From positions 1-64,000 of the forward strand of contig JAJEFK010000005.1 in assembly GCA_022820505.1 (NCBI GenBank): a DNA stretch of 64,000 bases, given 5' to 3'. A model generated the notes under the pieces. It had not been told where the DNA came from and made no database searches. It was given only the letters and a program-made list of their open reading frames with translations. Positions 33,274 to 41,376 of this stretch are shown here, in pieces (the first letter of the stretch is position 1; each line of letters starts with the position of its first letter). The position numbers were made by a program, and so were the translations under genes. The DNA is from Acidimicrobiia bacterium. Its GTDB lineage: Bacteria; Actinomycetota; Acidimicrobiia; Acidimicrobiales; Poriferisodalaceae.

Positions 33274-34656
33274 GTGACTATCCCGAGCCCGACGATCCCG
33301 AATCCAGCCAACCCAGCACGCGAACGACCCCAGGACTACGTGCTGCGCCGCGTCACCGAGCGACGCGTGCGGCTGATCCGCCTGTGGTTCACCGACGTGG
33401 CCGGGCAGCTCAAGTCGTTCGCCATCTCGCCTGCAGAGCTGGAGGCCGCGTTCGAGCAGGGCATGGTGTTCGACGGCTCGTCCATCGAGGGCTTCAGCCG
33501 CGTCGCCGAAGCCGACATGGTGGCCGTGCCCGACCCCGAGACGTTCGAGCTCATGCCGGCTCGGAACGGCAACGGCGAGGACATCTCGGCCCGCATGTTC
33601 TGCGACATCACCGCCGCCGACGGCACCCCGTTCGACGGCGACCCGAGAGGTGTGCTGCGCCGCGTCATGGACCGGGCGCGCGCCGCCGGCTACACGTTCT
33701 ACGTCGCGCCCGAGATGGAGTACTTCCTGTTCGAGCCCGACCGGGTGGACGGGCGGCCGGTGCCGCTCGACGCCGGCAGCTACTTCGACCTGACCACCGC
33801 CGACATCGCGTCCGACATCCGGCACCGCACGCTGAGCGCGCTCGAGACCATGGGCATCCCGGTGGAGTACTCGTTCCACGAGGACGCGCCCTCCCAGCAC
33901 GAGATCGACCTGCGCTACGCCGATGCGCTCACCATGGCCGACAGCGTGATGACCTTCCGGCTGCTGGTGCGCGAGATCGCCTTCGAGCACGGCGTGCACG
34001 CCACCTTCATGCCCAAGCCGCTCGCCGGGGTGCAGGGCTCGGGCATGCACACCCACATGTCGCTGTTCGCCGACGGGCGCAACGCGTTCAGCGACCCCGG
34101 CTCGGCCGACGGGCTGTCCGACGTGGCACGGGGCTTCGTGGCCGGGCTGCTCAGCCATGCCCGCGAGATCACGGCCGTCACCAACCAGCTCGTCAACAGC
34201 TACAAGCGGCTGATCGCCGGGTACGAGGCACCGGTGGCGATCTCGTGGGCCCGCAGCAACCGTGCGGCGCTCATCCGGGTGCCGCCGACGCGCAACGAGG
34301 GCGAGGAGGCCACACGGGTGGAGTACCGGGCGCCCGACCCCGCCTGCAACCCGTACCTGGCGTTCGCCGTGATCCTGGCGGCGGGGCTGAAGGGCATCGA
34401 GGAGGGCTACGAGCTGCCGCCCGAGACTCCCCCGTCGATCACCGGCTACAGCGACCACGGCGGGCCGGCCTACGGGCATCATCTGCCGGCCTCGCTGGAT
34501 GAGGCGCTCGACGAGATGGAGGGCAGCGCGCTGGTGGCGGAAACGCTCGGGCAGCACCTGTTCCGATGGTTCCTGCGCAACAAGCGGCGAGAATGGTCGT
34601 CGTACCAGACGCAAGTGACCCAATTCGAACTGGACAACTATTTCGCTGCCGTGTGA
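33274..34656 (+). CDS. glnA: glutamine synthetase type I
   Basis: 460 residues of the GSI fold. N-terminal beta-grasp with VFDGSSIEGF, metal sites EMEYFLFE and VEYSFHEDAPSQHEIDLRY, the ATP region GSGMHTHMSLF, the flap-side RSNRAALIRVPPTRNEGE and RAPDPACNPYLAFA. The Tyr-containing NLYDLP-type adenylylation site of the GSI-beta form is not seen, so it is probably GSI-alpha or a GlnA4-like variant, which in some actinobacteria ligates other amines. The GTG at 33274 is chosen for the strong GGGGAAGG ribosome site 7-8 nt before it. Confidence 0.9.
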   Translation: MTIPSPTIPNPANPARERPQDYVLRRVTERRVRLIRLWFTDVAGQLKSFAISPAELEAAFEQGMVFDGSSIEGFSRVAEADMVAVPDPETFELMPARNGNGEDISARMFCDITAADGTPFDGDPRGVLRRVMDRARAAGYTFYVAPEMEYFLFEPDRVDGRPVPLDAGSYFDLTTADIASDIRHRTLSALETMGIPVEYSFHEDAPSQHEIDLRYADALTMADSVMTFRLLVREIAFEHGVHATFMPKPLAGVQGSGMHTHMSLFADGRNAFSDPGSADGLSDVARGFVAGLLSHAREITAVTNQLVNSYKRLIAGYEAPVAISWARSNRAALIRVPPTRNEGEEATRVEYRAPDPACNPYLAFAVILAAGLKGIEEGYELPPETPPSITGYSDHGGPAYGHHLPASLDEALDEMEGSALVAETLGQHLFRWFLRNKRREWSSYQTQVTQFELDNYFAAV

Positions 34657-34666
34657 AGTTGCACTC

Positions 34667-35368
34667 ATGTACGCCGTCCACCCCGCCGCTGTCAGCACCG
34701 AGCTGGCGCAGTTCCTGGACCTCGGCGGCTACGCCTGGAAGCCGGTGGCCACCACGGCCGACGTGACAGCGGGCGCGCCGCCCGAGGGCTGGGCGGGAGC
34801 GATCATCCGGCTGGGCGGCGGCGACCCGAACAGCGACAGTGCGGACAGCGGAGGCACCGATGTGGCCTGGGCGGTGGCGCGGGCGCTGCGGGACCACGCT
34901 GCGTCCACGCTGCCGGTGCTGGTGCTGGTGCGCGGCAACGCGCTCGACGAGCTGACCATGCGCGACGAACTGTTCGACGACTTCTGCCTCGACCCGTTCC
35001 ACCCGCGCGAGCTCGAAGCGCGCTTGGCACACCTGGCTGCCGCGTCGAACGGCGGGTCGACCGAGATCATCGAGTACGGGCCGCTGCGCATCAACCTCGA
35101 CACCTACGAGGCAGTGGTGGACGAGCGCCCGCTCGACCTCACCTACATGGAGTACGAGCTGCTGCGCTTCCTGGCATCTCAGCCGGGGCGCGTGTTCACG
35201 CGTGAGGCGCTGCTGAACCAGGTGTGGGGGTACGAGTACTACGGGGGGGCGCGGACCGTGGACGTTCATGTGCGGCGTTTGCGGGCGAAGCTGGGCGAGG
35301 AGAACGCGGATCTGATCCAGACCGTACGGTCGGTCGGCTACCGGCTCGGGACCTACCGCTGGCGCTAA
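34667..35368 (+). CDS. GlnR-like OmpR-family regulator with a degenerate receiver
   Basis: 233 residues. The C-terminal winged helix is typical (LTYMEYELLRFLASQPGRVFTREALLNQVWG, then TVDVHVRRLRAKLGEENADLIQTVRSVGYRLG). The N-terminal receiver-like half lacks the acidic pair and the phosphorylated Asp, so it should act without a kinase. This matches GlnR, the orphan nitrogen regulator of actinobacteria. It starts 10 nt after glnA, which strengthens that link. It could bind the 11-nt repeats upstream of glnA. Confidence 0.8.
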   Translation: MYAVHPAAVSTELAQFLDLGGYAWKPVATTADVTAGAPPEGWAGAIIRLGGGDPNSDSADSGGTDVAWAVARALRDHAASTLPVLVLVRGNALDELTMRDELFDDFCLDPFHPRELEARLAHLAAASNGGSTEIIEYGPLRINLDTYEAVVDERPLDLTYMEYELLRFLASQPGRVFTREALLNQVWGYEYYGGARTVDVHVRRLRAKLGEENADLIQTVRSVGYRLGTYRWR

Positions 35369-35371
35369 CGG

Positions 35372-35527
35372 CTACACGTTGGTCTGGATGAGGGAGCTGC
35401 CTTCGTGGCGCTGCTCGGCGTCGTCGGTGAGGAGCTTGCCGAGGGCTGCTGCTACTGCTGCCAGGGAGATCGTGATGATGAAGGGGCTCAGCAGGAGCAC
35501 GACCACGATGACGATGGCGCCGGCCAT
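35372..35527 (-). CDS. 51-residue membrane protein
   Basis: Encodes a hydrophobic N-terminal helix (MAGAIVIVVVLLLSPFIITI, then a second hydrophobic stretch) and a polar tail ending LLTDDAEQRHEGSSLIQTNV. TACGCT at 35535-35540 lies 7 nt before the ATG, the same leaderless layout as larger genes here, which supports it being real. It converges with the GlnR-like gene, with 3 bases between the stops. I believe similar short proteins with a DAExRHEGS tail occur in related actinobacteria, but cannot check. Function unknown. Confidence 0.7.
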   Translation of the reverse strand: MAGAIVIVVVLLLSPFIITISLAAVAAALGKLLTDDAEQRHEGSSLIQTNV

Positions 35528-35563
35528 GGATCGCAGCGTACTGATGCGCAGTGTGCGGCGTGA

Positions 35564-35911
35564 CTATTCGGGGAGGTGGGCGATGGCTTCGATCTCTACC
35601 TCGGCGCCCAGGGGGAGGGCGGCTACGCCGATGGCGCTTCTTGCCGGGCGGTGGTCGCCGAAGGCTTCGGCGTAGATCGAGTTGATGAGCGAGAAGTTGC
35701 CGATGTCGGTCATGAACACGAGGCACTTGACCACGTCGTTGAGGGTGCCGCCGGCCTCTTCGAGGGCCTCGACGACGTTGGCGAGCACGACTCGGGCCTG
35801 AGACTCCACGCCTTCGACGAGTGCGCCGTCGGCGAGGCCGATCTGGCCGGAGACGAACACGAAGTCGCCGGCCCGGTACCACTTCGAATAGTGAGCGACT
35901 GGTGCGGCCAT
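35564..35911 (-). CDS. RidA-family enamine/imine deaminase
   Basis: 115 residues, the normal length. The family pattern is present: GDFVFVSGQIGL, QARVVLANVVEALEEAGGTLNDVVKCLVFMTDI and RPARSAIGVAALPLGAEVEIEAIA, with the substrate-binding Arg in PARSAIG. RidA hydrolyses reactive 2-aminoacrylate and related enamines from PLP enzymes. It is 33 bp from the PPOX gene upstream on the same strand and may share its promoter. Confidence 0.9.
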   Translation of the reverse strand: MAAPVAHYSKWYRAGDFVFVSGQIGLADGALVEGVESQARVVLANVVEALEEAGGTLNDVVKCLVFMTDIGNFSLINSIYAEAFGDHRPARSAIGVAALPLGAEVEIEAIAHLPE

Positions 35912-35944
35912 GGGCGTTGCCCCTGTTCTGTCAGCCTGTGTTGT

Positions 35945-36400
35945 TCAGGAAATGGTGCCGGTGTTGGAGGTGATGTGGTCGAGGGTGACGAAGATGGCCA
36001 GGCGGCGCTCCTTGGCCATCACCCGGTCGTACTCGTCCCAGTCCTCGTGGGTGCCGCCGGCCGAGCGGAACACGTCGCGCAGCAGCTCGGGAATGTCGGT
36101 GACGCCCTCGGCCGGGTCGTCGAGGCCGATGAGCTGCGCTGTGCCGTGGACGGCCACCCAGTCCCACCGGTGGCGGAAGGCGACTGCGGCGCGGGGGTCG
36201 CTGCGCAGCAGGCGGGCCTTGCGGGCGTTGGCACGCACTACGCAGGCCACGCTGGTCTCGCCGGTTACGGGGTTGTCCATCACGCCGGCGTTGATGATGG
36301 ATACGTGGGGGCTTCCGCTTCCGTCTAGGCAGACGAAGCTGCACAGGCCGTTTTCTGCGGCTACTAGGCGGCGGAGTTTGTCTTGTGCTGGTTCTGCCAT
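35945..36400 (-). CDS. PPOX-class (pyridoxamine oxidase-like) flavin/F420 protein
   Basis: 151 residues. A split-barrel fold: N-terminal helix, then PHVSIINAGVMDNPVTGETSVACVVRANARKARLLRSDPRAAVAF, as in the F420-dependent TIGR03618/Rv1155-like proteins. Cofactor (F420, FMN or heme) cannot be fixed from sequence. Start ATG at 36400 lies 9 nt after TAGCGT (36410-36415). A copy of the covarying hairpin element lies 64 bp upstream. Confidence 0.82.
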   Translation of the reverse strand: MAEPAQDKLRRLVAAENGLCSFVCLDGSGSPHVSIINAGVMDNPVTGETSVACVVRANARKARLLRSDPRAAVAFRHRWDWVAVHGTAQLIGLDDPAEGVTDIPELLRDVFRSAGGTHEDWDEYDRVMAKERRLAIFVTLDHITSNTGTIS

Positions 36401-36464
36401 CGGTGGGTGACGCTAGCGCAGTGGGCGGTGTTGGCCCGGGGGGCGATGGGGCACTTGTCGGCCC

Positions 36465-36583
36465 GGGCGGCGATGGGGCAGGCTCACCCGTGCTTCAAAC
36501 AGATGAAGCGCTTCGTGCACTTGTTGGGTGTGGCTTGGGGCGCTTCATAACTGCGCGCGGGCGATCCTGCCCCATCGCCCCCC
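36465..36583. repeat. covarying hairpin element, copy 1
   Basis: 119 nt. The outer stem GGGCGGCGATGGGGCAGG (36465-36482) pairs with 36566-36583 with one mismatch. Next come a 4x4 internal loop and CCCG/CGGG. A large conserved internal loop has TGCTTCAAACAG on one side and AACTGCGCG on the other. A perfect 9-bp inner stem, ATGAAGCGC/GCGCTTCAT, closes a variable tip. Part of the left flank is tandemly duplicated (about 36433-36453). It lies between the Mo-enzyme-like gene and the PPOX gene. Copies 2 and 3 keep the loop bases but use other inner-stem bases. Confidence 0.85.
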
Positions 36584-36608
36584 TCGATCGTCTGCGCCTT
36601 ACGGATCG

Positions 36609-38255
36609 TCAATTGCCGGTGGGGAGTCTTGGCGGAGCGCCTTGGCTGAGCCAGGTGGCTGCTGCTACTGCTGCGAAGACTGCGTTGCCTGCTTGGACAG
36701 GGGGGTGTTGCGAGGATTTGATCGTGACGTCTATGTGGGGTGTGTCGGCTGAGCGGGCTATGCCGAAGCTTCGGATCGTCAGGTCTTGGATTTCGCCGTT
36801 GGCTTCGACTGTGAGTGACTCGGATGTCACCCAGCTCCAGGCCATGTGGGTGGCTCCTATGGCGTAGCTGCGCAGGGTGACTTCGTCTAGGGGGTTGCCT
36901 GCGTCGATGTGTAGCTCGATGCCGTCTGGGCTGACTGTGGCGCTTGCTGTGGCGCCTTCGGGTGAAGTCAGCTCGACGGTGGCGGTGGTTGCTTCGAGCG
37001 AATCGCCGGTGCGGAGTTGGTTGAGGGCTGCGGCGAGCATTTGGGCTTCGGCCCAGACTGCTGCGCGTAGGTCCATTGACGTTGGTGGGCCTGGTAGGTC
37101 GACTTCGACTATGTCGGCGTGCGGTAGCACCGCTTGCAGCACTTCTGTGGCGCCGGGGGTGCGGGCTATTTGGATGATGCCGGTGCCGTCGGTTTGTAGG
37201 CCTGCTGCTAGTGGGGGGCGTTTGGGGCCGCGGCGGACTGTGTCTTCTCTGGACCAGAGGACGCGGACTGGCTGGTCGAGGTTGGTGGCGAGCTGCCTTG
37301 CCTCTTCGCCGACTGGTGACTCGGCTTTGCCGCCGAAGGCTCCTCCGTTGGCTAGGGGGTCGGAGGGGTTGCCTCCGGGGGAGCACCAGGCGGCGTCGGT
37401 TTCTAGGTAGGCGGGTTCGGTCCAGCAGGTGGCGAGCTGGACGTCCCATTGGGTGCCGGGCGGGGGCTCGGGGATCTGGATGGGGGGGGTGGGTTCGAGG
37501 GTGGTTCGACGGCCCTGGACTTTGCCGGCTTGGCGGCGGGCCTCGGTGAGGCTTCCGGCCGCGTGCCAGTCGCCGGTCGGTCCGGCGATGGCGGTGATAG
37601 TGCCTGGGGGGGCGCCGTCGGCGCCGAAGTCGAACCTGCCGAGGACGCTGGCCGGCACCGATCGCTGGGGTCCGCCGGTCTCGATCGACGCGCGGCGGGC
37701 GGCTGCGTCGGGATCGCGTTCGGCCCTATCACCAAGTGAAGGCGCGGCGTCGGTGGTGGTGGCATCGGGCACGGGAGCCTGGGGAGGTGGGGAGGCGGCG
37801 TGGGTGGCGGCTTCGCGGATGGTTTGCCAGCCGGTGCAGCGGCAGAGGTGTGCGGCTAGGGCCTTGTCGACCGTGGCGCGATCGGTTAGGTCGGCGCCTC
37901 GGCGTTCGTGGCCGACGAACCGGCAGACGATGCCGGGGGTGCAGAAGCCGCATTGGGTTGCGCCGCAGGCGAGGAACGCGTCGGACCATCGCTGCTGCTC
38001 GTCGGGGCTCAGACCGGCGGCAGTGGTGACGTGCCGCCCGGCTACCCGGCGCGCCGGGGTGACGCACGCCACGCGGGGCGCGTCGTCGACCAGCACGGTG
38101 CAGCAGCCGCACTGCCCCTGCGGGCTGCAGCCGTCGAGGACCGTCTCGATGCCGAGGCGGTCGCGCAGCACGCCGAGCAGGGTGTCGCCGTCGTCGGGAA
38201 CTTCGACGGCGCGGCCGTCAACAGTGAATTGGAGTGATTCGCCGGTCTGCGCCAA
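36609..38255 (-). CDS. xanthine-dehydrogenase-like [2Fe-2S] plus truncated Mo-domain fusion
   Basis: 548 residues. The N-terminal ferredoxin domain has GCSPQGQCGCCTVLVDD; the helical second [2Fe-2S] domain has CGATQCGFCTPGIV and LCRCTGW. A Pro/Ala linker leads to about 350 residues that keep only pieces of a molybdopterin domain (EPAYLETDAAW, GGAFGGK, DLRAAVWAEAQ), whereas the usual catalytic subunit has over 700. It may be a degenerate or specialised electron-transfer protein. Start is a TTG at 38255 with no clear ribosome site. The 3' half is G/T-rich on the plus strand. Confidence 0.72.
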   Translation of the reverse strand: MAQTGESLQFTVDGRAVEVPDDGDTLLGVLRDRLGIETVLDGCSPQGQCGCCTVLVDDAPRVACVTPARRVAGRHVTTAAGLSPDEQQRWSDAFLACGATQCGFCTPGIVCRFVGHERRGADLTDRATVDKALAAHLCRCTGWQTIREAATHAASPPPQAPVPDATTTDAAPSLGDRAERDPDAAARRASIETGGPQRSVPASVLGRFDFGADGAPPGTITAIAGPTGDWHAAGSLTEARRQAGKVQGRRTTLEPTPPIQIPEPPPGTQWDVQLATCWTEPAYLETDAAWCSPGGNPSDPLANGGAFGGKAESPVGEEARQLATNLDQPVRVLWSREDTVRRGPKRPPLAAGLQTDGTGIIQIARTPGATEVLQAVLPHADIVEVDLPGPPTSMDLRAAVWAEAQMLAAALNQLRTGDSLEATTATVELTSPEGATASATVSPDGIELHIDAGNPLDEVTLRSYAIGATHMAWSWVTSESLTVEANGEIQDLTIRSFGIARSADTPHIDVTIKSSQHPPVQAGNAVFAAVAAATWLSQGAPPRLPTGN

Positions 38256-38305
38256 TCGCCCGGCCGATTCAGGCTCGGGCAGTTCTGGACTGGGTTCCGG
38301 GTGGC

Positions 38306-38641
38306 TCAGCTGAACGAGTTGCCGCAGCCGCAGGTGCGCTGCGCGTTCGGGTTGTCGATCGCGAAGCCCGATCCCATCAGGCCGTCGGTGAAGTCGAGCG
38401 TGGCGCCTTCGAGCAGCTGCGCGCTCATCGGATCGGACACGACCTTGATATCGCCGTAGGCCTGCGACATGTCGTCGTTGGCCACCTCGGAATCGAAGAA
38501 CATCTCGTAGCTGAAGCCCGAGCAGCCGCCCGGCCGCACGGCGACACGCAGCGCCAGCTCGGTCTCGCCTCCCGCCTCGGACTGCTCCTGGGCGATGAGC
38601 TCGTGGACCTTCTCAGCGGCAGTATCGGTCAGGGTGATCAC
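38306..38641 (-). CDS. HesB/IscA-type iron-sulfur carrier
   Basis: 111 residues. The three ligand cysteines are seen: GGCSGFSYEM and the C-terminal CGCGNSF. A-type carriers (ErpA/IscA) hand [4Fe-4S] or [2Fe-2S] clusters to apoenzymes. The gene lies next to a [2Fe-2S] protein and is divergent from apbC, another Fe-S assembly protein, so this is a small cluster-assembly neighbourhood. GGGAG lies about 9 nt before the GTG start. Confidence 0.92.
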   Translation of the reverse strand: MITLTDTAAEKVHELIAQEQSEAGGETELALRVAVRPGGCSGFSYEMFFDSEVANDDMSQAYGDIKVVSDPMSAQLLEGATLDFTDGLMGSGFAIDNPNAQRTCGCGNSFS

Positions 38642-38817
38642 AACAGCGACTCCCGAATCAGCCCCACATGGGCGAACGTTCTGCGACCGATGCTAGTGCC
38701 ATCTGGCCCTTTTGCACCGGCGAGCGCCGTGCGCCGGTGTTGCCCGGCAGGCCTGGCAGCGTGCCACCGCATGCGCGGATTCGTGGGCCCGCGCACAGCG
38801 CCATTACCCTGCGCTCC

Positions 38818-40011
38818 GTGAGCGCGTCCACCGATGCTCCGGCGAATGACGAGGCGATGATCGCCATCCTGCGGGGCGTCATGGATCCCGAGCTGGGCGA
38901 CAACATCGTCGACCTGGGCATGGTGCGCAACGCCTACCGCGAGGGCACCACCGGGCACGTGACCGTGGCATTGACCACCGCCGGCTGCCCGCTGCGCGCC
39001 ACCATCAAGCGAGACTGCGAGACGAGAGTCGCCGGGCTGGCCGGCATCGAGAACGTGCGGCTGCACTGGGACGAGCTGAACGCTGCCGAGAAAGCCCGTG
39101 TGATGGAACGCGCCCGGCGCACTGCGCGCGACAACGCCGCGCCGACGCAGGTGCACGCCAGCACACGGGTGCTGGCCGTGGCGTCAGGCAAGGGCGGCGT
39201 GGGCAAGTCGTCGGTGACGGTGAACCTGGCTGCGGCGCTGGCCGCACGCGGCTTCGTCGTGGGCGTGCTCGACGCAGACATCTGGGGGTTCAGCATCCCC
39301 CGCATGCTCGGCATGGAGGGGCGTCTCGGCGCCCGTCCCCCGGCCGACGGCGAGGAGCGGGGCAAGATCGTGCCCGACGAGCGCCCTGCCGGCGAGGGCC
39401 TGCTGAAGGTGGTCTCCACCGGGCTGCTGGTGGAGACCGAGGAAACCGCCCTGATGTGGCGGGGGCTCATGCTGGCCAAGGCCGTGGAGCAGTTCCTGCA
39501 CGACGTGGACTGGGGCGAGCTCGACTACCTGCTCATCGACATGCCGCCCGGCACCGGCGACGTGCAGATGGCGCTCGCCCGACTGCTGCCCCAAGCCGAG
39601 ATGCTGGTGGTGACCACCCCGGCGCTGAGCGCGCAGAAGGTGGCCGTGCGCGTGGCCGACATGGCCCGCCGCAGCCACATGCCGATCGTGGGCGTGGTGG
39701 AGAACATGGGTGCGTTCACCGCACCTGACGGCCAGCGGTGGTCGTTCTTCGGCGAGGGCGGCGGGGAGCGCCTGGCTGCCGATCTGGGCGTGCCGCTGCT
39801 GGGTTCGATCCCCTTGGAGCCTGCGGTGTCCGCCGGCGGCGATGCCGGCGAGCCGGTGACTGGCAATGCGCCCGGCGGGCTGGCGGCCGGGGTGTTCGAG
39901 GCGATCACCGAGCTGCTGGTGACCGAGATCTGCCCGCCCGTGGACATGGGCACCTGCACCGCTCGCATGGACGGGCCCATCCCCGTCACGCTCGGCGCTC
40001 GCCGCGGCTGA
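38818..40011 (+). CDS. Mrp/ApbC iron-sulfur carrier ATPase with DUF59
   Basis: 397 residues. The N-terminal DUF59/MIP18 domain (DPELGDNIVDLGMVR, LTTAGCPLRATI) is fused to a Mrp/NBP35 P-loop ATPase with deviant Walker A SGKGGVGKSS (about 122-131) and LIDMPPGTGDVQ. Such proteins store and deliver Fe-S clusters. The usual CxxC near the C-terminus is not obvious; single Cys residues occur at EICPP and GTCTA. GTG at 38818 is chosen because TACCCT (38805-38810) is 7 nt upstream. Followed 14 nt later by selA. Confidence 0.92.
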   Translation: MSASTDAPANDEAMIAILRGVMDPELGDNIVDLGMVRNAYREGTTGHVTVALTTAGCPLRATIKRDCETRVAGLAGIENVRLHWDELNAAEKARVMERARRTARDNAAPTQVHASTRVLAVASGKGGVGKSSVTVNLAAALAARGFVVGVLDADIWGFSIPRMLGMEGRLGARPPADGEERGKIVPDERPAGEGLLKVVSTGLLVETEETALMWRGLMLAKAVEQFLHDVDWGELDYLLIDMPPGTGDVQMALARLLPQAEMLVVTTPALSAQKVAVRVADMARRSHMPIVGVVENMGAFTAPDGQRWSFFGEGGGERLAADLGVPLLGSIPLEPAVSAGGDAGEPVTGNAPGGLAAGVFEAITELLVTEICPPVDMGTCTARMDGPIPVTLGARRG

Positions 40012-40025
40012 AGCGAGGCCGGGCG

Positions 40026-41339
40026 ATGAGGCCGCCGTCGGTGAACGACCTGGCGCTGCGGATCGCGGACGCGGGCTTGCCGCACCCGCTGCTGGTCATC
40101 GCCGCCCGGGCAGCCATCGCCGCCGGCGACCCCGACTCGGCGGCCGACGAAGCGCACCGGCTGCGCCGCAGCCTGCTGGGGCCTGCGGTGAACGCCACCG
40201 GCGTCTTGCTGCACACGAATCTGGGCCGAGCCCCGCTCGGGAATCAACACAGCCGAGCCCCGCTCGGCCATCAACACAGCCGAGCGCTGCTTGATCTGGA
40301 ACTTGACGACCAGCCGGTGCGGTTCAGCAACCTGGAGTTCGACCTGGCGTCGGGCCGGCGCGGCTCGCGCACCACGCACGCGTCGCTGCTGCTGGCCACG
40401 CTGACCGGCGCCGAAGCAGCGCTCGTGGTCAACAACTGCGCCGCCGCGGTGACGCTCGTGCTGGCGGCCCTGGCCCGTGACCGCGGCGTGGCCGTGTCAC
40501 GCGGCGAGCTGGTGGAGATCGGCGGCGGCTTCCGGGTGCCCGAGGTGATGGAGCAGTCAGGCGCACAGCTCGTGGAGGTGGGCACCACCAACCGCACCCG
40601 GGCCGCCGACTACCGGGCCGCCGCCGAGCGGGACGACATCGCGCTGCTGCTGAAGGTGCACCCCTCCAACTACCGCATCACCGGCTTCACCGAGGAAGCC
40701 GCCGTTGCAGACCTGGCTGCGATCGGGCCGCCGGTGGTGTCCGACCTGGGCTCGGGCCTGCTGGATGAACGCTGCGATTGGCTGGGGCAGCGCCCCGACT
40801 GGCTGGCCGGCGAGCCGGGTGCCCGCCAGACGCTGGCAGCGGGAGCGGCGCTGGTCACGTTCTCGGGCGACAAGCTCATGGGCGGGCCCCAAGCCGGGAT
40901 CATCTGCGGCCGGGCCGACCTGATCGCCGCCTGCGCAGCGCACCCGCTGATGCGGGCCTTCCGGCCCGGATCGCTGGTGCTGGACGCGTTGCAGTCGGTG
41001 GCACTGGCGTACCTGCGCCGCGATGCCGACGCGATCCCGTTCTGGCGCATGGCCAGGGTGCCGGTTGACGAGCTGGCCCAGCGAGCCGAGGCGCTCGGCG
41101 TGGGCCGGCCGTCGCGAACGACTGCGCTGGCGGGTGCAGGGTCGCTGCCCGGCCAAGAGATTCCCTCCGCGGGCATCGAGCTCGACGGCGACTACGCGGC
41201 TGCGCTGCGGGCGTTCGACCCGCCGGTCATCGCCCGCGTCAACGAGCAGACCACCGTGATCGACCTGCGCACCGTGGATCCCGCCGATGACACCGTCGTG
41301 GCGGCTGCCGTCCGCCAAGCACTCGGCGAGCAGGCCTGA
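40026..41339 (+). CDS. selA: L-seryl-tRNA(Sec) selenium transferase
   Basis: 437 residues. A PLP enzyme that turns Ser-tRNA(Sec) into Sec-tRNA(Sec) with selenophosphate. Family blocks are NATGVLLHTNLGRAPL, SNLEFDLASGRRGSR, VNNCAAAVTLVL, LVEVGTTNRTRAADY, KVHPSNYRI, and the PLP lysine K283 in SGDKLMGGPQAG. Two 27-bp palindromic repeats add about 18 residues after GRAPLG (RAPLGNQHS, RAPLGHQHS). They replace a helix that is usually of normal length, so folding there may be looser. It lies 37 bp before selB. Confidence 0.93.
   Translation: MRPPSVNDLALRIADAGLPHPLLVIAARAAIAAGDPDSAADEAHRLRRSLLGPAVNATGVLLHTNLGRAPLGNQHSRAPLGHQHSRALLDLELDDQPVRFSNLEFDLASGRRGSRTTHASLLLATLTGAEAALVVNNCAAAVTLVLAALARDRGVAVSRGELVEIGGGFRVPEVMEQSGAQLVEVGTTNRTRAADYRAAAERDDIALLLKVHPSNYRITGFTEEAAVADLAAIGPPVVSDLGSGLLDERCDWLGQRPDWLAGEPGARQTLAAGAALVTFSGDKLMGGPQAGIICGRADLIAACAAHPLMRAFRPGSLVLDALQSVALAYLRRDADAIPFWRMARVPVDELAQRAEALGVGRPSRTTALAGAGSLPGQEIPSAGIELDGDYAAALRAFDPPVIARVNEQTTVIDLRTVDPADDTVVAAAVRQALGEQA
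40226..40279 (+). repeat. 27-bp in-frame palindromic tandem repeat within selA
   Basis: Units 40226-40252 and 40253-40279 differ at few positions, and the start of a third follows. Each begins with CCGAGC-CCC-GCTCGG, a 6-bp inverted repeat, then an AATCAACACAG-like spacer. The insertion keeps the selA frame. Confidence 0.85.
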
Positions 41340-41376
41340 ACCGAGAAGCCTCGACGGCATCGGGCAAGCTGGCAGC

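Noticed and set aside
38306-38641. Selenocysteine-containing HesB-like protein
   Set aside because: All three ligand positions are normal Cys codons and the stop follows the usual C-terminus.
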